Of a DNA stretch of 64,000 bases, positions 1-12,700 are shown in pieces. Under the pieces are notes generated by a model. That model made no database searches. It saw only the letters and a program-made list of their open reading frames with translations, and was not told the DNA's origin. Numbering within the stretch: position 1 is the first letter of the stretch; every line of letters starts with the position of its first letter. Made by a program: the position numbers and the translations under genes. Source of the stretch: Nymphalis io (lineage: Eukaryota > Arthropoda > Insecta > Lepidoptera > Nymphalidae); assembly GCF_905147045.1 (NCBI RefSeq), contig NC_065902.1:11973377-12037376 (forward strand), read 5' to 3'.

Positions 1-1244
1 GTATTCCATAATTAAATAAATTTAAAGATTATGTCAAAAATCATTAACGGACAAGTAATTTTTATTTTTTCAAGATTATATACCTATATGACAGTAAATA
101 TGCGAATTATGTTGTTGTTTTTCACGCAATGAATATTTCAAATGTAATTGTAAATAATTAATATATGTATTACAATTTCTATAAAAGAGTAATTGCTTAG
201 GTTTGTAACGGTTTTTTCAATAGAGCTTATAATAAATTCGGAACAGATGTACATTTAATTATTTCATTTAAGATGTCAATTCAAAAGCTTATAAGAAGGC
301 TCTAGAACAGAGATTGAATTTGATTTTCATTGTTGGTATCTTAACGCTGCCGATTCTATTCGATAGAATACCTATCTGTATATACTAATATTTTAAATGC
401 GAAAAAAACTGTCTGTCTGTTATGCTTTTTCGACAATAAACTACTAGACCAATTTCGATGAGGTTTTTGTATGGGGTAAGCTTTTATTTCAAGAAATTTT
501 TACCTAATACCCCCTTCTTCATCTATAATATAACGCGATCGAATTCATGGTCGAAAACTAGCTTAAAATATTTCTATTTGTTTGTTATGTGTTTGGATAA
601 AAAGGTTACAGAGAGTAGTTTATCTGACTGTGATTCACTGGTACTGGAAGAAATATAAAGCAATGCTTACACTGTAATTACACTGGGTCACTCACCATTC
701 AATTTGGTACACAGTGATATAAACTCATTTGTTTTTGGAAGCTAAGAATAGAGTACTATGATTATTAGAGTAGTATTATTGCGTTCTTAATGAAGTATTT
801 TATGTGGATTAATTTTTTCTTTTTTAAATGATCGATGGAAATAAAGGGATCGATTCACATGGGCGTACACAAAGCCCTTGCACCATGAAATTTATGATTA
901 AGTTTGTTTTTTTTTTATTCCCGATTAGATTCAATTTCGAGTGTGTTAAATATTCATATTTCTATTATTCGTTTACCAGGAACTAATTTAAATCAAATCA
1001 AATTTGATGAGTAATGTTTTTAAAATTAAGTATGGCGGTTGTTTACACTCGACTTGACACTAGTCATAACCATTTATGTTTTGTGATATTCAATAACGTA
1101 TATTTTTCTAGACGAAATCAAAATATACTTTGTTCAAGTAGGCTCTTATTTTTATAAGCACTTTTAAATCGTTCGGCTTGCGATGGATTCAACCGAAAGA
1201 ATCTTTACATTAGTCATATTCGTTATAAATACAATTAAAATATA
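1..1244. other. Non-coding AT-rich sequence
   Basis: No gene seen. Bases about 375-480 resemble one end of a common lepidopteran dispersed element: a phrase of the type 'tactaatatt..aaatgcgaaa..ctgtctgtctgttatgctttt', which recurs near 61010-61100. Short open frames here have no recognisable protein features. Confidence 0.5.
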
Positions 1245-1497
1245 TAATATAATAATATACTGGGACAATATTCACACACGGCCATCTGATCCCAAATTAA
1301 GTAGAGCTTGTACTTTGGAAACCAGACAACTGATATACTACTTTTCTTTTGTAAATATATACTTAAATAGATAATTACACCCAGACTCAGGACAAACAGA
1401 CATGTTCATGCACACAAATGACTTCCTGGGTGGGAATCGAACCCACAACCTTCGGCGAGAAAGACAAATATCTACCAAACACACCAGCCGGCCCGTA
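1245..1497 (-). repeat. SINE-C copy 1 (tRNA-headed)
   Basis: Read on the minus strand it begins with a tRNA-like head containing a B box (GGGTTCGATTCCCACCC, complement near 1431-1449), followed by a body shared with copies at 38.7 and 44.6 kb. It ends in an AT-rich tail. Confidence 0.8.
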
Positions 1498-1551
1498 ATG
1501 TATATATACTACACGTTTTTACCCACATTGAATGTGCATTTATTATTTATA

Positions 1552-1692
1552 GGCCTTACGTTGTTTACTGGGTGAACGATTAAACAATGCTGTGTCTTCT
1601 TCTTTCGAATGTCAAATCAATGATGACAGAAAGAGAGAAATTAGCGTTTAACTAAACGTCGCTAAGTCGCTAAGCAACGTTGTTTGAAAACA
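1552..1692. mobile_element. MITE family E copy 1
   Basis: About 130 bp beginning GGCCTTAC and ending CTAAGCAACGTTG, with the family core 'ttcgaatgtcaaatcaatgatgacagaaagagag'. Seven other copies in the window share this core. The terminal inverted repeat, GGCCTTACTTATAAACG-like, is clearest in the copy at 3.6 kb. Confidence 0.65.
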
Positions 1693-2058
1693 CGAACATT
1701 AAATTTATTATATGGTAAATTAAATATGATGCCGATATAATTATGCTATCGGATAATAGTCGTATAGTGGGTGTGTGGGACTCCCTCAGCGGAAGAACTG
1801 CATCCCTCACTCGTGAAAACATAAATCCTCACGGTGATACGCTATTTTGATGTGCGTATCCTTTAAACGTTATAATCATAGTTACCAATATCGCATATCA
1901 ATTACTGCAAATTCACCTAAGTGATCAGTAAGACTATTCAAATTCTAATAAGAGCAAACTCGAAGCTCACCGCAGAAATAGGTCGCGGAATGTTAGAGTG
2001 ATATGCGACATTGACCATAATAGTTATAACATTTCAAGAGTACACGCATCACAATAGT

Positions 2059-2345
2059 ATTTTTTTATAGAATAGGAAGGCGGACGAGCATATGGGCCAC
2101 CTGATGGTAAGTGGTTACCAAACGCCCTTAGACATTGGCATTGTAACGTAATTCTTACATAGCCAATGCGCCACCAACCTTGGGAACTAAGATTTTATGT
2201 CCCTCGTGCCTGTAATTACACTGGCTCACTCACCTTCAAACCGGAACACAACAATACCAAGTACTGCTGTTTTGCGGTAGAATATCTGATGAGTGGGTGG
2301 TACCTACCCAGACGAGCTTGCACAAAGCTCTACCACCAGTAAAAA
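2059..2345 (-). repeat. SINE-A copy 1
   Basis: Full-length member of the most abundant repeat in the window, about 285 bp. The sense strand is taken as minus because its 3' end (ACCACTTACCATCAGGTGG then a pyrimidine-rich stretch and TATAAAAAA) matches the tail of the jockey/CR1-like LINE at 23.4 kb. Confidence 0.8.
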
Positions 2346-2737
2346 CCACCATAAGTACCATGAGTAATGACGAGAATTTATTATTACAGAAGAGATCTAC
2401 AGCACTCAAGTCTCGATTGTTTTTCGTTTTCAAGATCTGGTAAAGGTTTCAGATAATAATTGTTTAAGTCTTACAGTTTTTTTTTGTTATTGATGACTCA
2501 CATTGAACAACATGGTATGCAAAGATATCGTATCAATATTCAACATTTGTGTTGTGTTATCAGCTGTATCGTGCACCTAATCTTATAGCAGATAATACAC
2601 TTGAAACTAAAGGTATGTCTGGGTATATTGATTAAGTGGTATTGACTGCAAATGAAAGGCAAAAAATATACCATCCATTTACGAAGTCGATACCAAACTA
2701 AATATACTTACATTGGTCCAAGACTTTTTTATTTGGC

Positions 2738-2800
2738 ATCATCATGATCCTCTTTTCGTCCGCAGCTGGACATAGGTATCTCCAATCACCACTTTTATTT
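2738..2800 (-). repeat. RTE-type LINE 3' tail fragment
   Basis: The minus strand reads a 'cctatgtccagctgcgg' phrase ending in (ATG)n. This is like the 3' terminus of the RTE element at 12.0 kb and the fragment at 25.3 kb. Confidence 0.5.
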
Positions 2801-3224
2801 GTATTAAATTTTATTAATTAATGTATTCTTATTGTCTGCCTTATTAGTCTTACCGCTAACTTATGTATAAGGCCGCATGAAAAGGTTCACGAGAAATTCT
2901 TCGAAGCAGCTGTTGGCCGTACTGCGTTATTTACTGCGTTTAGTGTTCACCTCCAGGGCTCACTTTTAAGATATTTTATGCTCTTACGTTAGCAATGACC
3001 TGACCGACGACGATAGCCAATAGGTTCCTAAAGCTTGACGGTCCTTATACCATTAAAATATTAAGGGTTTTGTGGCTTCGAAATAATTATAAATAACTAC
3101 GATACTAAAAATTAATTGTTTCCTGTAGACACTCGAGTAACTTATAAACGTCCCACTGTCACAATAGTCTACTCTTTTATTAAATGGTCTTTTAAATTAA
3201 CACATTAACAAAAGAACAAAATAA

Positions 3225-3455
3225 AGAGGCCTGACCACGTGTAACTTACCCGAATATTGTGGGTTCAAATTTGGGCAAATACTAGTAAATTTTAACGTGC
3301 TAAATTTTTGTTTGAAAGTCATCTCGTGCTCAGCGTTGAAGGAAAACATTGCAACCTGCACGGTCTTATTCCACCAACCCGCATCAGAACAGCGTGATGG
3401 TCGAATAAGGTTACACCTCGTAGGACTTAGTCCAGTGGTAAATTTACAGGCAGAC
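3225..3455 (+). repeat. SINE-B, degraded copy
   Basis: Diverged copy. It keeps 'gtgggttcaaatttgggcaa' (B box), 'gaaggaaaacattg' and 'ttccaccaacccgcat' in the order of SINE-B. The overlapping open frames are SINE sequence, not genes. Confidence 0.7.
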
Positions 3456-3624
3456 ACTTCGCTGATTTACTTTACACATGAAAGAACATTTTTACGAGTT
3501 AGGAGTGACATAAGTATATCTTGGGCATGAATCACTTTTAAATTATGTTATTTCTCTATGATTCATCGTCATTAGCATCGCTGTAGCATACTTTGTCACA
3601 ACACCCATAATATTATGTATAGAT

Positions 3625-3765
3625 TATGGCCTTACTTATAAAACCTTGTTTAGCCTTTTTAAACAATGCTATCTTCCTCGTTCGAATGTCAAATCAATGA
3701 TGATAGAAAGTAAGAAATCATTGCTTAACGGGTTTAAACTCTAAACGTTTGTAGGTAAGGCTGTT
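3625..3765. mobile_element. MITE family E copy 2
   Basis: Clearest terminal inverted repeat of the family: it starts GGCCTTACTTATAAA and ends TTTGTAGGTAAGGCT, with the family core between. No coding capacity. Confidence 0.75.
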
Positions 3766-4027
3766 ATATAATATATTTATAAAGTTTTACAACATTATTT
3801 TCAATTCGTACTAAACATTTGTAAATAAAAACGGTTCGTGTTTATTTGTAAACGTTAAAATTATCCTTTTACTGTTGGATATCATGTGTAACTGTAATGT
3901 AATTTAAATAGCATTATATATGTATATAATATAAAAAAATATGTAAGTCATTGATATATTTAACCTCTCCGTGCCGGTAGTTGATCTTGAACTAAAAACC
4001 GGCCACGGAGGCGCGTGGGCAATGCGC

Positions 4028-4117
4028 TGACGTCACCAGCACAACTTTTGAACTTGACAATCGAACACCAAGTACAACACTGATGAATTATTCGCAATTC
4101 TAGTCCTTATATAAAAG
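4028..4117 (+). promoter_or_regulatory. Possible promoter-like block
   Basis: A locally GC-richer block holds a perfect CRE-type octamer TGACGTCA (4028-4035), followed 73 bp later by TATATAAAAG (4108-4117). No clear initiator is seen 30 bp downstream and no coding start follows. It could belong to the myosin gene whose first exon is missing, or be chance. Confidence 0.2.
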
Positions 4118-4361
4118 TCTAGAAGAGCTAAATTGCAATATCGTTGCCGACGTGATGCATAATTGTAACTTTTAGTTTGTTTATACATGATATGGTAATG
4201 AAAACGTGAAGTTATGAGAGAACTATTTTACGATATGCTAATTCGTCCATTTAAAAACGAAACGTCAAATATGTCCCTTCTTATCTTATGTAATGATTTA
4301 TGTATTGATTGTTTTATTTATAATTTATTGTAAATAAATAAAAACCCTCTGTAAGTGCGGT

Positions 4362-4648
4362 TTTTTTATATTGTAGGTTGGCGGACGATCATATGGGCCA
4401 CCTGATGGTAAGTGGTCACTAATGCCCTTAGACATTGGCATTGTATGAAATGTTAACCATCGCTTACATCGCCAATGCGCCACCAACCTCGGGACTAAGA
4501 TGTTATGTCCCTTGTGCCTGTAATTACACTGGCTCACTCACCCTTCAAGCCGGAACACACTAATAACAAGTACTGCTGCGGTAGAATATCTGATGAGTGA
4601 GTGGTACTCAGACGGGCTTGCACTAAGCCCTACCACCAGTAAAATACC
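4362..4648 (-). repeat. SINE-A copy 2
   Basis: Near full-length copy with all family landmarks (gggccacctgatggtaagtgg ... gccctaccaccagtaaaa as read on the + strand). Confidence 0.8.
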
Positions 4649-4649
4649 A

Positions 4650-6589
4650 ACGGTTGATTCATTCTTATATTAAAATTGCGAATGTATCACTGCCTGACAT
4701 TGTCTGTTTTACACGCCTTCACGGCAACAACCATAGAATCGATTTTGATGAATTTTAGTATGACGCAAGCTTGAACCCTTATGTATACATAAATTTTACA
4801 CGTACATTTTTTATACCTAACACGCGAGTGAAAACTTGTTAAATTATAAGTGCATATTTAAATATTATTGTAGTTAAAAATTATATTTTCAAAAGCATTA
4901 ATCATATTTTATAAAATTTTCTATTTTTTTTTGTTGCCAGTTCAACGACACTATATGTATCGTAACTTTAACAACAGATATAATTAAAATCTCCAACTTG
5001 AATTACATGCGAGTGTGATGCGTTGCGAATTGCAGCGTTACTAAGTGTTACGTTGCTAGCAACAAAACGAAGAGTAAATGTAGTATTTAGGTCGTGTCAT
5101 TTGACGCACGACACGACGCCCCGAGATTCCCGACGGTCGCCGTTTTAATGATCGCGTTGCATTTCTTGCGAAATTATCAGATTCCTGTACGAATTGCTTC
5201 AGATTACGTACAGTTAAAACACATCGGACAAATAATTCCGCTTATTCGTATGAAATGTGCATACGACATTTTATCTATTATTATCTTCGAAATTAACATT
5301 GGTAAAGTGACTTTAATACATGCTAATCTCTTTAAACCCAAACATAAGAACGACATAGTTATATATTTTTATTAAATAAATTGTCATTTGTCCGGAATCG
5401 ACAGTCGGGTATTGTTTTTTTTTTTAATTGTACTTAAATTATTTCAATTATTGTCAAATTATCTCTCTATTTGAAGATGAGAAATTGACCCGTTGTTGTG
5501 ATATTATTATAGTAATTAAAGATGTATTGTAAACTAGTTTCCGCCCCCAACTTCGCCTGCGTATGTGGGAAGTGGAGTCAGACGTTAGGTACACTCAATG
5601 TCTTTTTCTGTATCCAGGACAATGTATGCAAAATTTCATTTCATGTAATTTATGATTGCTCAATTCAAATGAAATGTAATTCTAAATGTTAGAGAAATAA
5701 AGTATTTAAATTACAATGTTCATGACAAACCATTTCAAAAGGAATTATAAAATCCTTTGAATAGAATAGATATCAGCTTAGCATAAGCGCTTTCGTAGCG
5801 TAAGCGGTTCAGTTATTAAGGTTACTCCGTGTCTTTATGATTTATGCTCTTTGACGGTGATTACTCCGAGTGCTGACATGCAAGCCGGGCTTCAGGTCAA
5901 CGACCCCAGGGTTATGAATTTTGGCACACGAGACAAAAAATATAAAACTTAAAAGAGAGGCCATATTGAATGTCGCTTTGTGTCTGAATGTCGCATATGT
6001 TTCGGTATATTTATTGGAATTCAAGTGTCAATTACATTGATTTATTTATTTATAGATTAAAAATATTATATTCGCGTATTAAAACATATAATAAGAGAAA
6101 AATACCGTAATAGTATTATCTGATATGTATATATATAACCAGCGTACCTAACTATGTACTTGGTTTGATTAGGTAAAGTTTAAGGTAAGTTTTTAGGAAC
6201 ACATATAAATCATTTAGGAACAATAATCGAAATATATATGTCGTACATATATAAATATAGTTTATATTAAAGTATTTATTTAAGAATAAAAGGCTCTAAA
6301 TATTAAAATAAAAAAAGAGTAAAGTTTATTAATGCTGATGTTATATGCGCAGCTCTATTAACACGTATAAAAAGTATCTACTGTGTTTCTTTGTCGGGTA
6401 TTTATATTTATTTGATCTTGTTAAATCAACAATCAAATGTACGTAGACGACTACCAACTTAAAACAGGTTTATTTTAATTTTCGATATAAATCGTTTCGC
6501 AGAAAGACTCACTAAATAGAAACATATTACTGCGAATAAACACAATGTTAAGTACTGTATAAACAATTTTAATGATTTTATATTTTCAG
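4650..6589. other. Non-coding sequence upstream of the first myosin exon seen
   Basis: AT-rich, no gene recognised. Bases 5530-5660 resemble a decayed copy of a dispersed element ('aaactagtttccgcccc..gcaaaatttcat'). The 93-codon frame at 5094-5375 has no signal peptide, domain or splice support and is not called. Confidence 0.4.
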
Positions 6590-6770
6590 ATTCCAACACA
6601 ACAAAATATACACATACATTGGCGAGGTGCTAGTGTCCGTCAACCCGTACAAGACCCTCGACATCTATGGCCAGCAACACATGGCGGAGTATAGGGGGAG
6701 GGAGATGTTCGAAGTTCCCCCGCACGTGTACGCAGTCGCTGATGCCTGCCAAAGAGTTCTACGACAACAG
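6590..6770 (+). CDS. Myo31DF: Myosin ID exon: start of motor domain
   Basis: Encodes 60 residues including YTYIGEVLVSVNPYK and PHVYAVAD, the conserved N-terminal motor segment just before the P-loop. It starts in phase 2 after tattttcag and ends in phase 0 before gtctga. Confidence 0.92.
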
Positions 6771-9700
6771 GTCTGATTAAAATCAATCGATTTATTACAT
6801 TTAAAATTTCCTTAATCTCGTTATGTACATATTATGAAACAAAGTGTCCCGCCGCATAAACCATAAGAGTTTTATGTATTACGATACAAAAGTTTTATAT
6901 AGATCATTATTCTGTCCGTGTAAAGCAGGAGCGGCTAATTTTAAATAACCTCTTTTGACGGAGGCCGTATTGTTGACGACTGTTGTCATATCATAAATGT
7001 GCAGCGTTTAGTGTCCATTGTTTTGTCGTTGGCGCGCGTTCGCCAACCGACTACCTTTAAAGTATTGTTGTAGCTATAATTATAGTAACAAATAAACAAA
7101 GCTTAAGACCACCTGCGTGTCGTAATGTCTTTGTATGTAATTTACATATTAGTATTTTTTTTTTATAGAATAGGAAGGTGGACGAGCATTTGGGCCACCT
7201 GATGGTAAATGGTCACCAACGCCCATAGACATTGTAAGAAATGTTAACCATCGCTTACATCACCAATGCGCCACCAACCTTGGGAACTAAAATGTTATGT
7301 CCCTTGTGCCTGTAATTACACTGGCTCACTCACCCTTCAAACCGGAACATAACAATACCAAGTACTGCTGTTTTGCGGTAGAATATCCGATGAGTGGGTG
7401 ATACCTACCCAGACGAGCTTGCACAAAAAATGTATGGAACTATGTATTATTAGTAAAGTAACAGCGAATGTCCTAGTGCTGGGCAAAAGGCTGTCTCTCC
7501 TTCCGAGAAGAAGCTTTGGAGCATATTCCACGATGATGCACAGATTCCGGTTGGTGTATACATATGTGCCAGAATTTCATCCGGGATATTTTACTCTGTT
7601 CCTTGTGATAAATTATAAACCCAAATTAAACACCGAGTTTGTATCCGTTATTTTCTGTTAATATTCATGTTTTCCAGCTACTGAACATCTCACCCCAAAT
7701 AATAATAATAGTCGATTTTTTTTCCAAAATTTCCTAGAAAATTATTGCAAGTATTTAAAAAAAGTATTGCAATTTAACAATCTTATTCGTACTTATTATT
7801 ATTAATTAAACATTTTGCCAATTAATTTTATCATAACATATTAATGTCCATGAAACTTTAATGAGCGATAATGAAACAGGATGATAGAGGTTTAAATGTT
7901 CCTAAATTATTTAATGATAATAATAAATGATCTGTTCGTAATTATTTTAAGAATAATAATAAATTTAAAATTAAATTAAAGCAGCATGGTGAAGTTAGCT
8001 CCAAACCTTCTCAAAAGAAACAAATGAACAAGCCCAACAGTGGGATATCGACAGGCTTTAATTTTGCATACAATGCGACAGACCTTACACTACATTAAGG
8101 TTATAAATGCAGTGAATATTATTAAGCTAAGACTTGAGAGAATTAGTTAACTCAACATAAATATTTTAAGTAGTAGGATCGTAAAGATTTAAGGTTGTGT
8201 AATAAGAGACTTCGGCAAAGATGAAGGGTAGTAAATGTCGTGTCGTATTTGAAATGGGTTAAAATTTTCCTTAAAAATCTGGACTAAAATACAGGTGTTA
8301 TGATGATGAATGTGAGCTCGTTTCTGAAGATGTTTTTCAAGTATATGTATAGCCTTTTCAAACCACAAGAGGATTAAAGTCAAATAAACAACTTTGATAT
8401 TTTGCGAGGTTTGAATCCGAAAATATCTGCTAAGATTCACGCGTTCTAACCACTAGGCCATCTCGGCTCTTTGTTGCCATAACAAATTACAAAAAACACG
8501 TAAACTAACCTTTACTAAATAGTGGGAAATGCGTGTTTTTGTAATTAATTAATAACACCGTGAAAATGTGGTCAGACTGGTTTCTATTATATTTGATAAT
8601 TCGATTGTTGATATTGTTGCAGGGCAGAGACACATGCGTGCTCATATCGGGTGAATCGGGGGCGGGGAAAACGGAGGCCTCCAAGTTTATCATGAAGTAC
8701 ATCGCCGCCAACACCATGCAGGTACACAGGGAATATATTGACAGGTAACGACATTTCTATTACTGACTTCTTAGTTGTAGATCGAACATTTATAAACGGC
8801 GGTGACTACTTACCATGTACAGTACAGTACTTACTATATACATGCCCGTTTCGCCACACTAGACGAGCACTGCTTATTAAACTAGCTAGCTCGCTCGCTA
8901 GCTCACAAAGATGCAGTTTCCTAGGTTTAAATCTTGGGTCAGGATTAGAAATAAGTATTTTTTGTATTTTTTTAAATATCATAGGATGGGCTACCTGATG
9001 GGAAGTGGTCATTACTGCCTATAGACATTGGCGCCTTAAGAAATACTCAAGTCAATGCGCCAACCTTAGGAGTTAAGATGTTACGTCCCTTCTACCTATA
9101 GTTACACTGGCTCACTTAATCTTCCAACCGGGATACAACAATGAGATGAGATGAGTAGGTGATACCTATCCAGAAGTGAGTGATTATGAAAAAAGGTACA
9201 TTTGATGCGTCCGTGACGTTCACGATGGGTGCATTGTATTACAAATTGTCACCGTTTGAGCAACCGCATTAGCGCACATTTAACCTTGCAACAGATAATC
9301 TTAATGTCGTCATGTAATCGTGAGCGATGCGCACTTACATTTTACTGTTTTATTTTATTGTATTGTGTATATCATTCTATTGAAAATAATTTCTATATAA
9401 TTATATAGAAATTTCGAAAATTCTCAGTAGGCCTGGTCAATTCGTTGGTTCTGAAATCATACCGGTCGTGTTGGATTGCCGCCCCATTGGATTATGAGAG
9501 TTGGGGAATAGAGAGAACACCTGTTTGCACACACGTTTGTACACTATAATGTGTCCTGAGCAGTTGGCTAATCTTTCTTGATATTGGCAGCTGTGCTGGA
9601 GATCGACCAAGAGGACATCATCATATAAATAAAACGATTAAATTTAAATAATTGAAACTTTTTCCGCAGAGTAAAAAACGTCTTAATTCAATCGAATTCA

Positions 9701-12700
9701 ATTCTGGAGACGTTCGGAAATGCCAAGACAAATCGAAATGACAACTCGTCCAGATTCGGCAAATATATGGACATCCACTTCGACTACAAGGGAGATCCTG
9801 TGGGGGGTCATATCAGTAATTATCTCCTGGAGAAGAGTCGGGTTGTCAACCTGCAACCGGGTGAAAGGAACTTCCATGCTTTTTATCAGGTATGTTAAAG
9901 TTCTACCACCAAGTACACTTACAGTAACAGTACAGCAACAGCCTGTTAGTGTCCCACTGCTGGGCTAAGGCCTCTTCTACATTTTGAGGAAAAGGTTTAG
10001 CTTATTCCACCACGCTGCTCCAATGCGGGTTGGTAAAATACACATGTGGCAGAATTTCAGTGAAATTAGACGCATGCAGGTTTCCTCACGATGTTTTCCT
10101 TCACCGTCAAGCACGAGATGAATTATTAGATTCACGCGTTCTTACCACTAGGCCATCTCGGCTTATTATATATATAATAAGTATATTTGAAGAAAGCTCG
10201 ATATATTTCGGAGAGACGACGGTTAATAATGATAGGTCATTATCATCGTCATTGACGTGACGTCACGTACTGATGTAAAGTATCATTGTGATCGGTGATG
10301 ATTAAATCTAAACAATAAGTAAGTATTACGTTATAGTATACAGCTACACCTGATATTACACCTGTGTGTACAAACATTGGATTACATTGATATGTTATTG
10401 TTCTAGAATTATCTTGTAGCTTAATGTTATTGATATGATCATGTAAACTGGTAAATGTTTGTACACATTACCTAAACATACACCGAAAATGTAAATTTTG
10501 CATGATTGAAATGTTCCCAAGGTTGGTGGCGCATTGGCGATGTAAGCGATGGTTAACATTTCTTACAACGCCAATGTCTATGAGCATTGGTGACCACTTA
10601 CCATCATATGCTCGTCCGCCTACCTTTATAAAAAAAATAACTAAACTAGAACCGTGATGGCAGAGTGATACATATAATTAACTACAGAAAAATTGTATAT
10701 ACACGCACATTTTTAATAGCATTCTTATTCGTATTAATATTATCAATTTTCTTTTAGCTTCTCAGCACGAATACAACGCATGCGAAGAAATTTGCCCTCA
10801 ACTCAAGTTCGGTGTACAAGATCCTGGGCAACGAACGAGCGACCGCACAGGACTCTAGGCTCTATAACGTTACGAATAGTGCTTTTAATGCATTGGGCTT
10901 TCCACCTGCCGTCGTGGATAATATTTGGAGTATTGTAGCTGGAGTTATTTTACTGGTGAGTTATTAATAAAACGAAAACGAGTCAGAAACGAAAATATAA
11001 CGTTGTGCCGAAATTCAATCTTGAAGTTTTACTTCAATCGCGGCCATAGAAGTTCAAAATTGCCGAAACTGATATCTTATATTAAGAGATTGAATGTAGC
11101 AAGCTTGACCCCGTCTTAATGGTTAAACAAGTAACCCCATTAGGTTAAGTTAATTACAGCACGTTCGATGTTAAGGTTAAAGTTACAACGTGGCTAGTGG
11201 ATTGCGACTATAAAGATCGTATAGACTGTCCCGTATTGCCTTATACGACTGCAGATCATACCAGTGGGTTCGTCCAGGTGCTTTTGTCAAAAGTTTCCAA
11301 TTGTTACCAGTCCCTTGGATAGCACGTAAAACAGTCATTTCTGTATCTGATGAGTTATAATAAGAGCGGGAAGTAGAGTTCAACTATGTTCGTGATCACG
11401 CTTGTGTGCTATAATATCCTATGTGTGCTATAATATAATATATATATATATATATATATATTAACGCCTAAAGATATTGTCATTGTAAGAAATGTCAACC
11501 ATCGCTTACGTCACCAATGCGCCACCAACCTTGAGAACTAAGATATGTCCCTCTGTAGTTACACTGGCTAGTTATATCAGGAAGACATCAATATATAATT
11601 AATATTTTTTTTGTTATTGATACTATCGATGATAATTCATTGGTTTTCACTCGGACAAATATTGTGTTTGAATATAAATTATGAATTTATAATGTCACGC
11701 AGGCCGGTGATGTCTTGTTCATGAACAATTGAGGAGTTGTTTATTGCGATTATCGCGTTATCCATACAATTATTTAACATAATGAAAGGATTTGCATTGC
11801 GTTAGTAGACTTACGTCAAGTATGAAAAATGTGATGACGTTCAGTTTACGGTTAAGTCCCCAATTAATGTTAATATTAGACGATAACATATTTTATCATT
11901 TTATTTAATAGCCCGCTGCAATGGCGCTTTAAATTTGTTTATCAATTGTTTGATACGACTGGAGCGTCATTTATTACACTGATAGTAACATCAATCAATC
12001 AAACAATCAACAGCCTTTCGTAAGCCACTGCTGGACATAGGCCTCTCCCAAGTTGCGCCAAAGCTCCCGATCTTCCTTCCGCATCCAGTCGGTCCCCGCC
12101 ATCTTCTTAAGGTCATCGGTCCACCTGGCTGGAGGGCGCCCTACGCTGCATTTGCCGATCCGCGGTCTCCACTCTAGGATTCGTCTGCTCCAACGGCCAT
12201 CGGTCCTACGACATACGTGACCAGCCCACTGCCACTTAAGCCTGCTAATTTTGCAAGCTACGTCGGTGACTCCAGTTCTTTTTCGGATAATCTCATTTCT
12301 GATCTTATCCTTCAAAGATACTCCGAGCATAGCTCGCTCCATAGCACGCTGAGCGACTTTGAATTTGTGGACTAGTCCTGCGGTTAGTGTCCACGTTTCG
12401 GCACCGTATGTCATGGCAGGTAAGACGCATTGGTTGAAGACTTTCGTCTTCAAACATTGCGGTATAGACGACGTGAGGACTTGACGAAGATTGCCAAATG
12501 CTGCCCATCCCAAGCGAATTCTTCGATTCTTGTCGAAGTTGTTCCTACGGTCTTGTATAACCTATCCTAGGAAGGTATATTCCCTAACAACCTCGAGAGG
12601 TTTCCCTTAGACGTATATTGGTCCCGGCACGACATGCCTATTGAACATGACCTTGGTCTTGTCCAAGTTTATACCGAGACCGACACGCCGGGAAGACTCG

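Noticed and set aside
5094..5375. 93-codon open frame
   Set aside because: No signal peptide, domain or splice continuation; nothing supports it beyond length.
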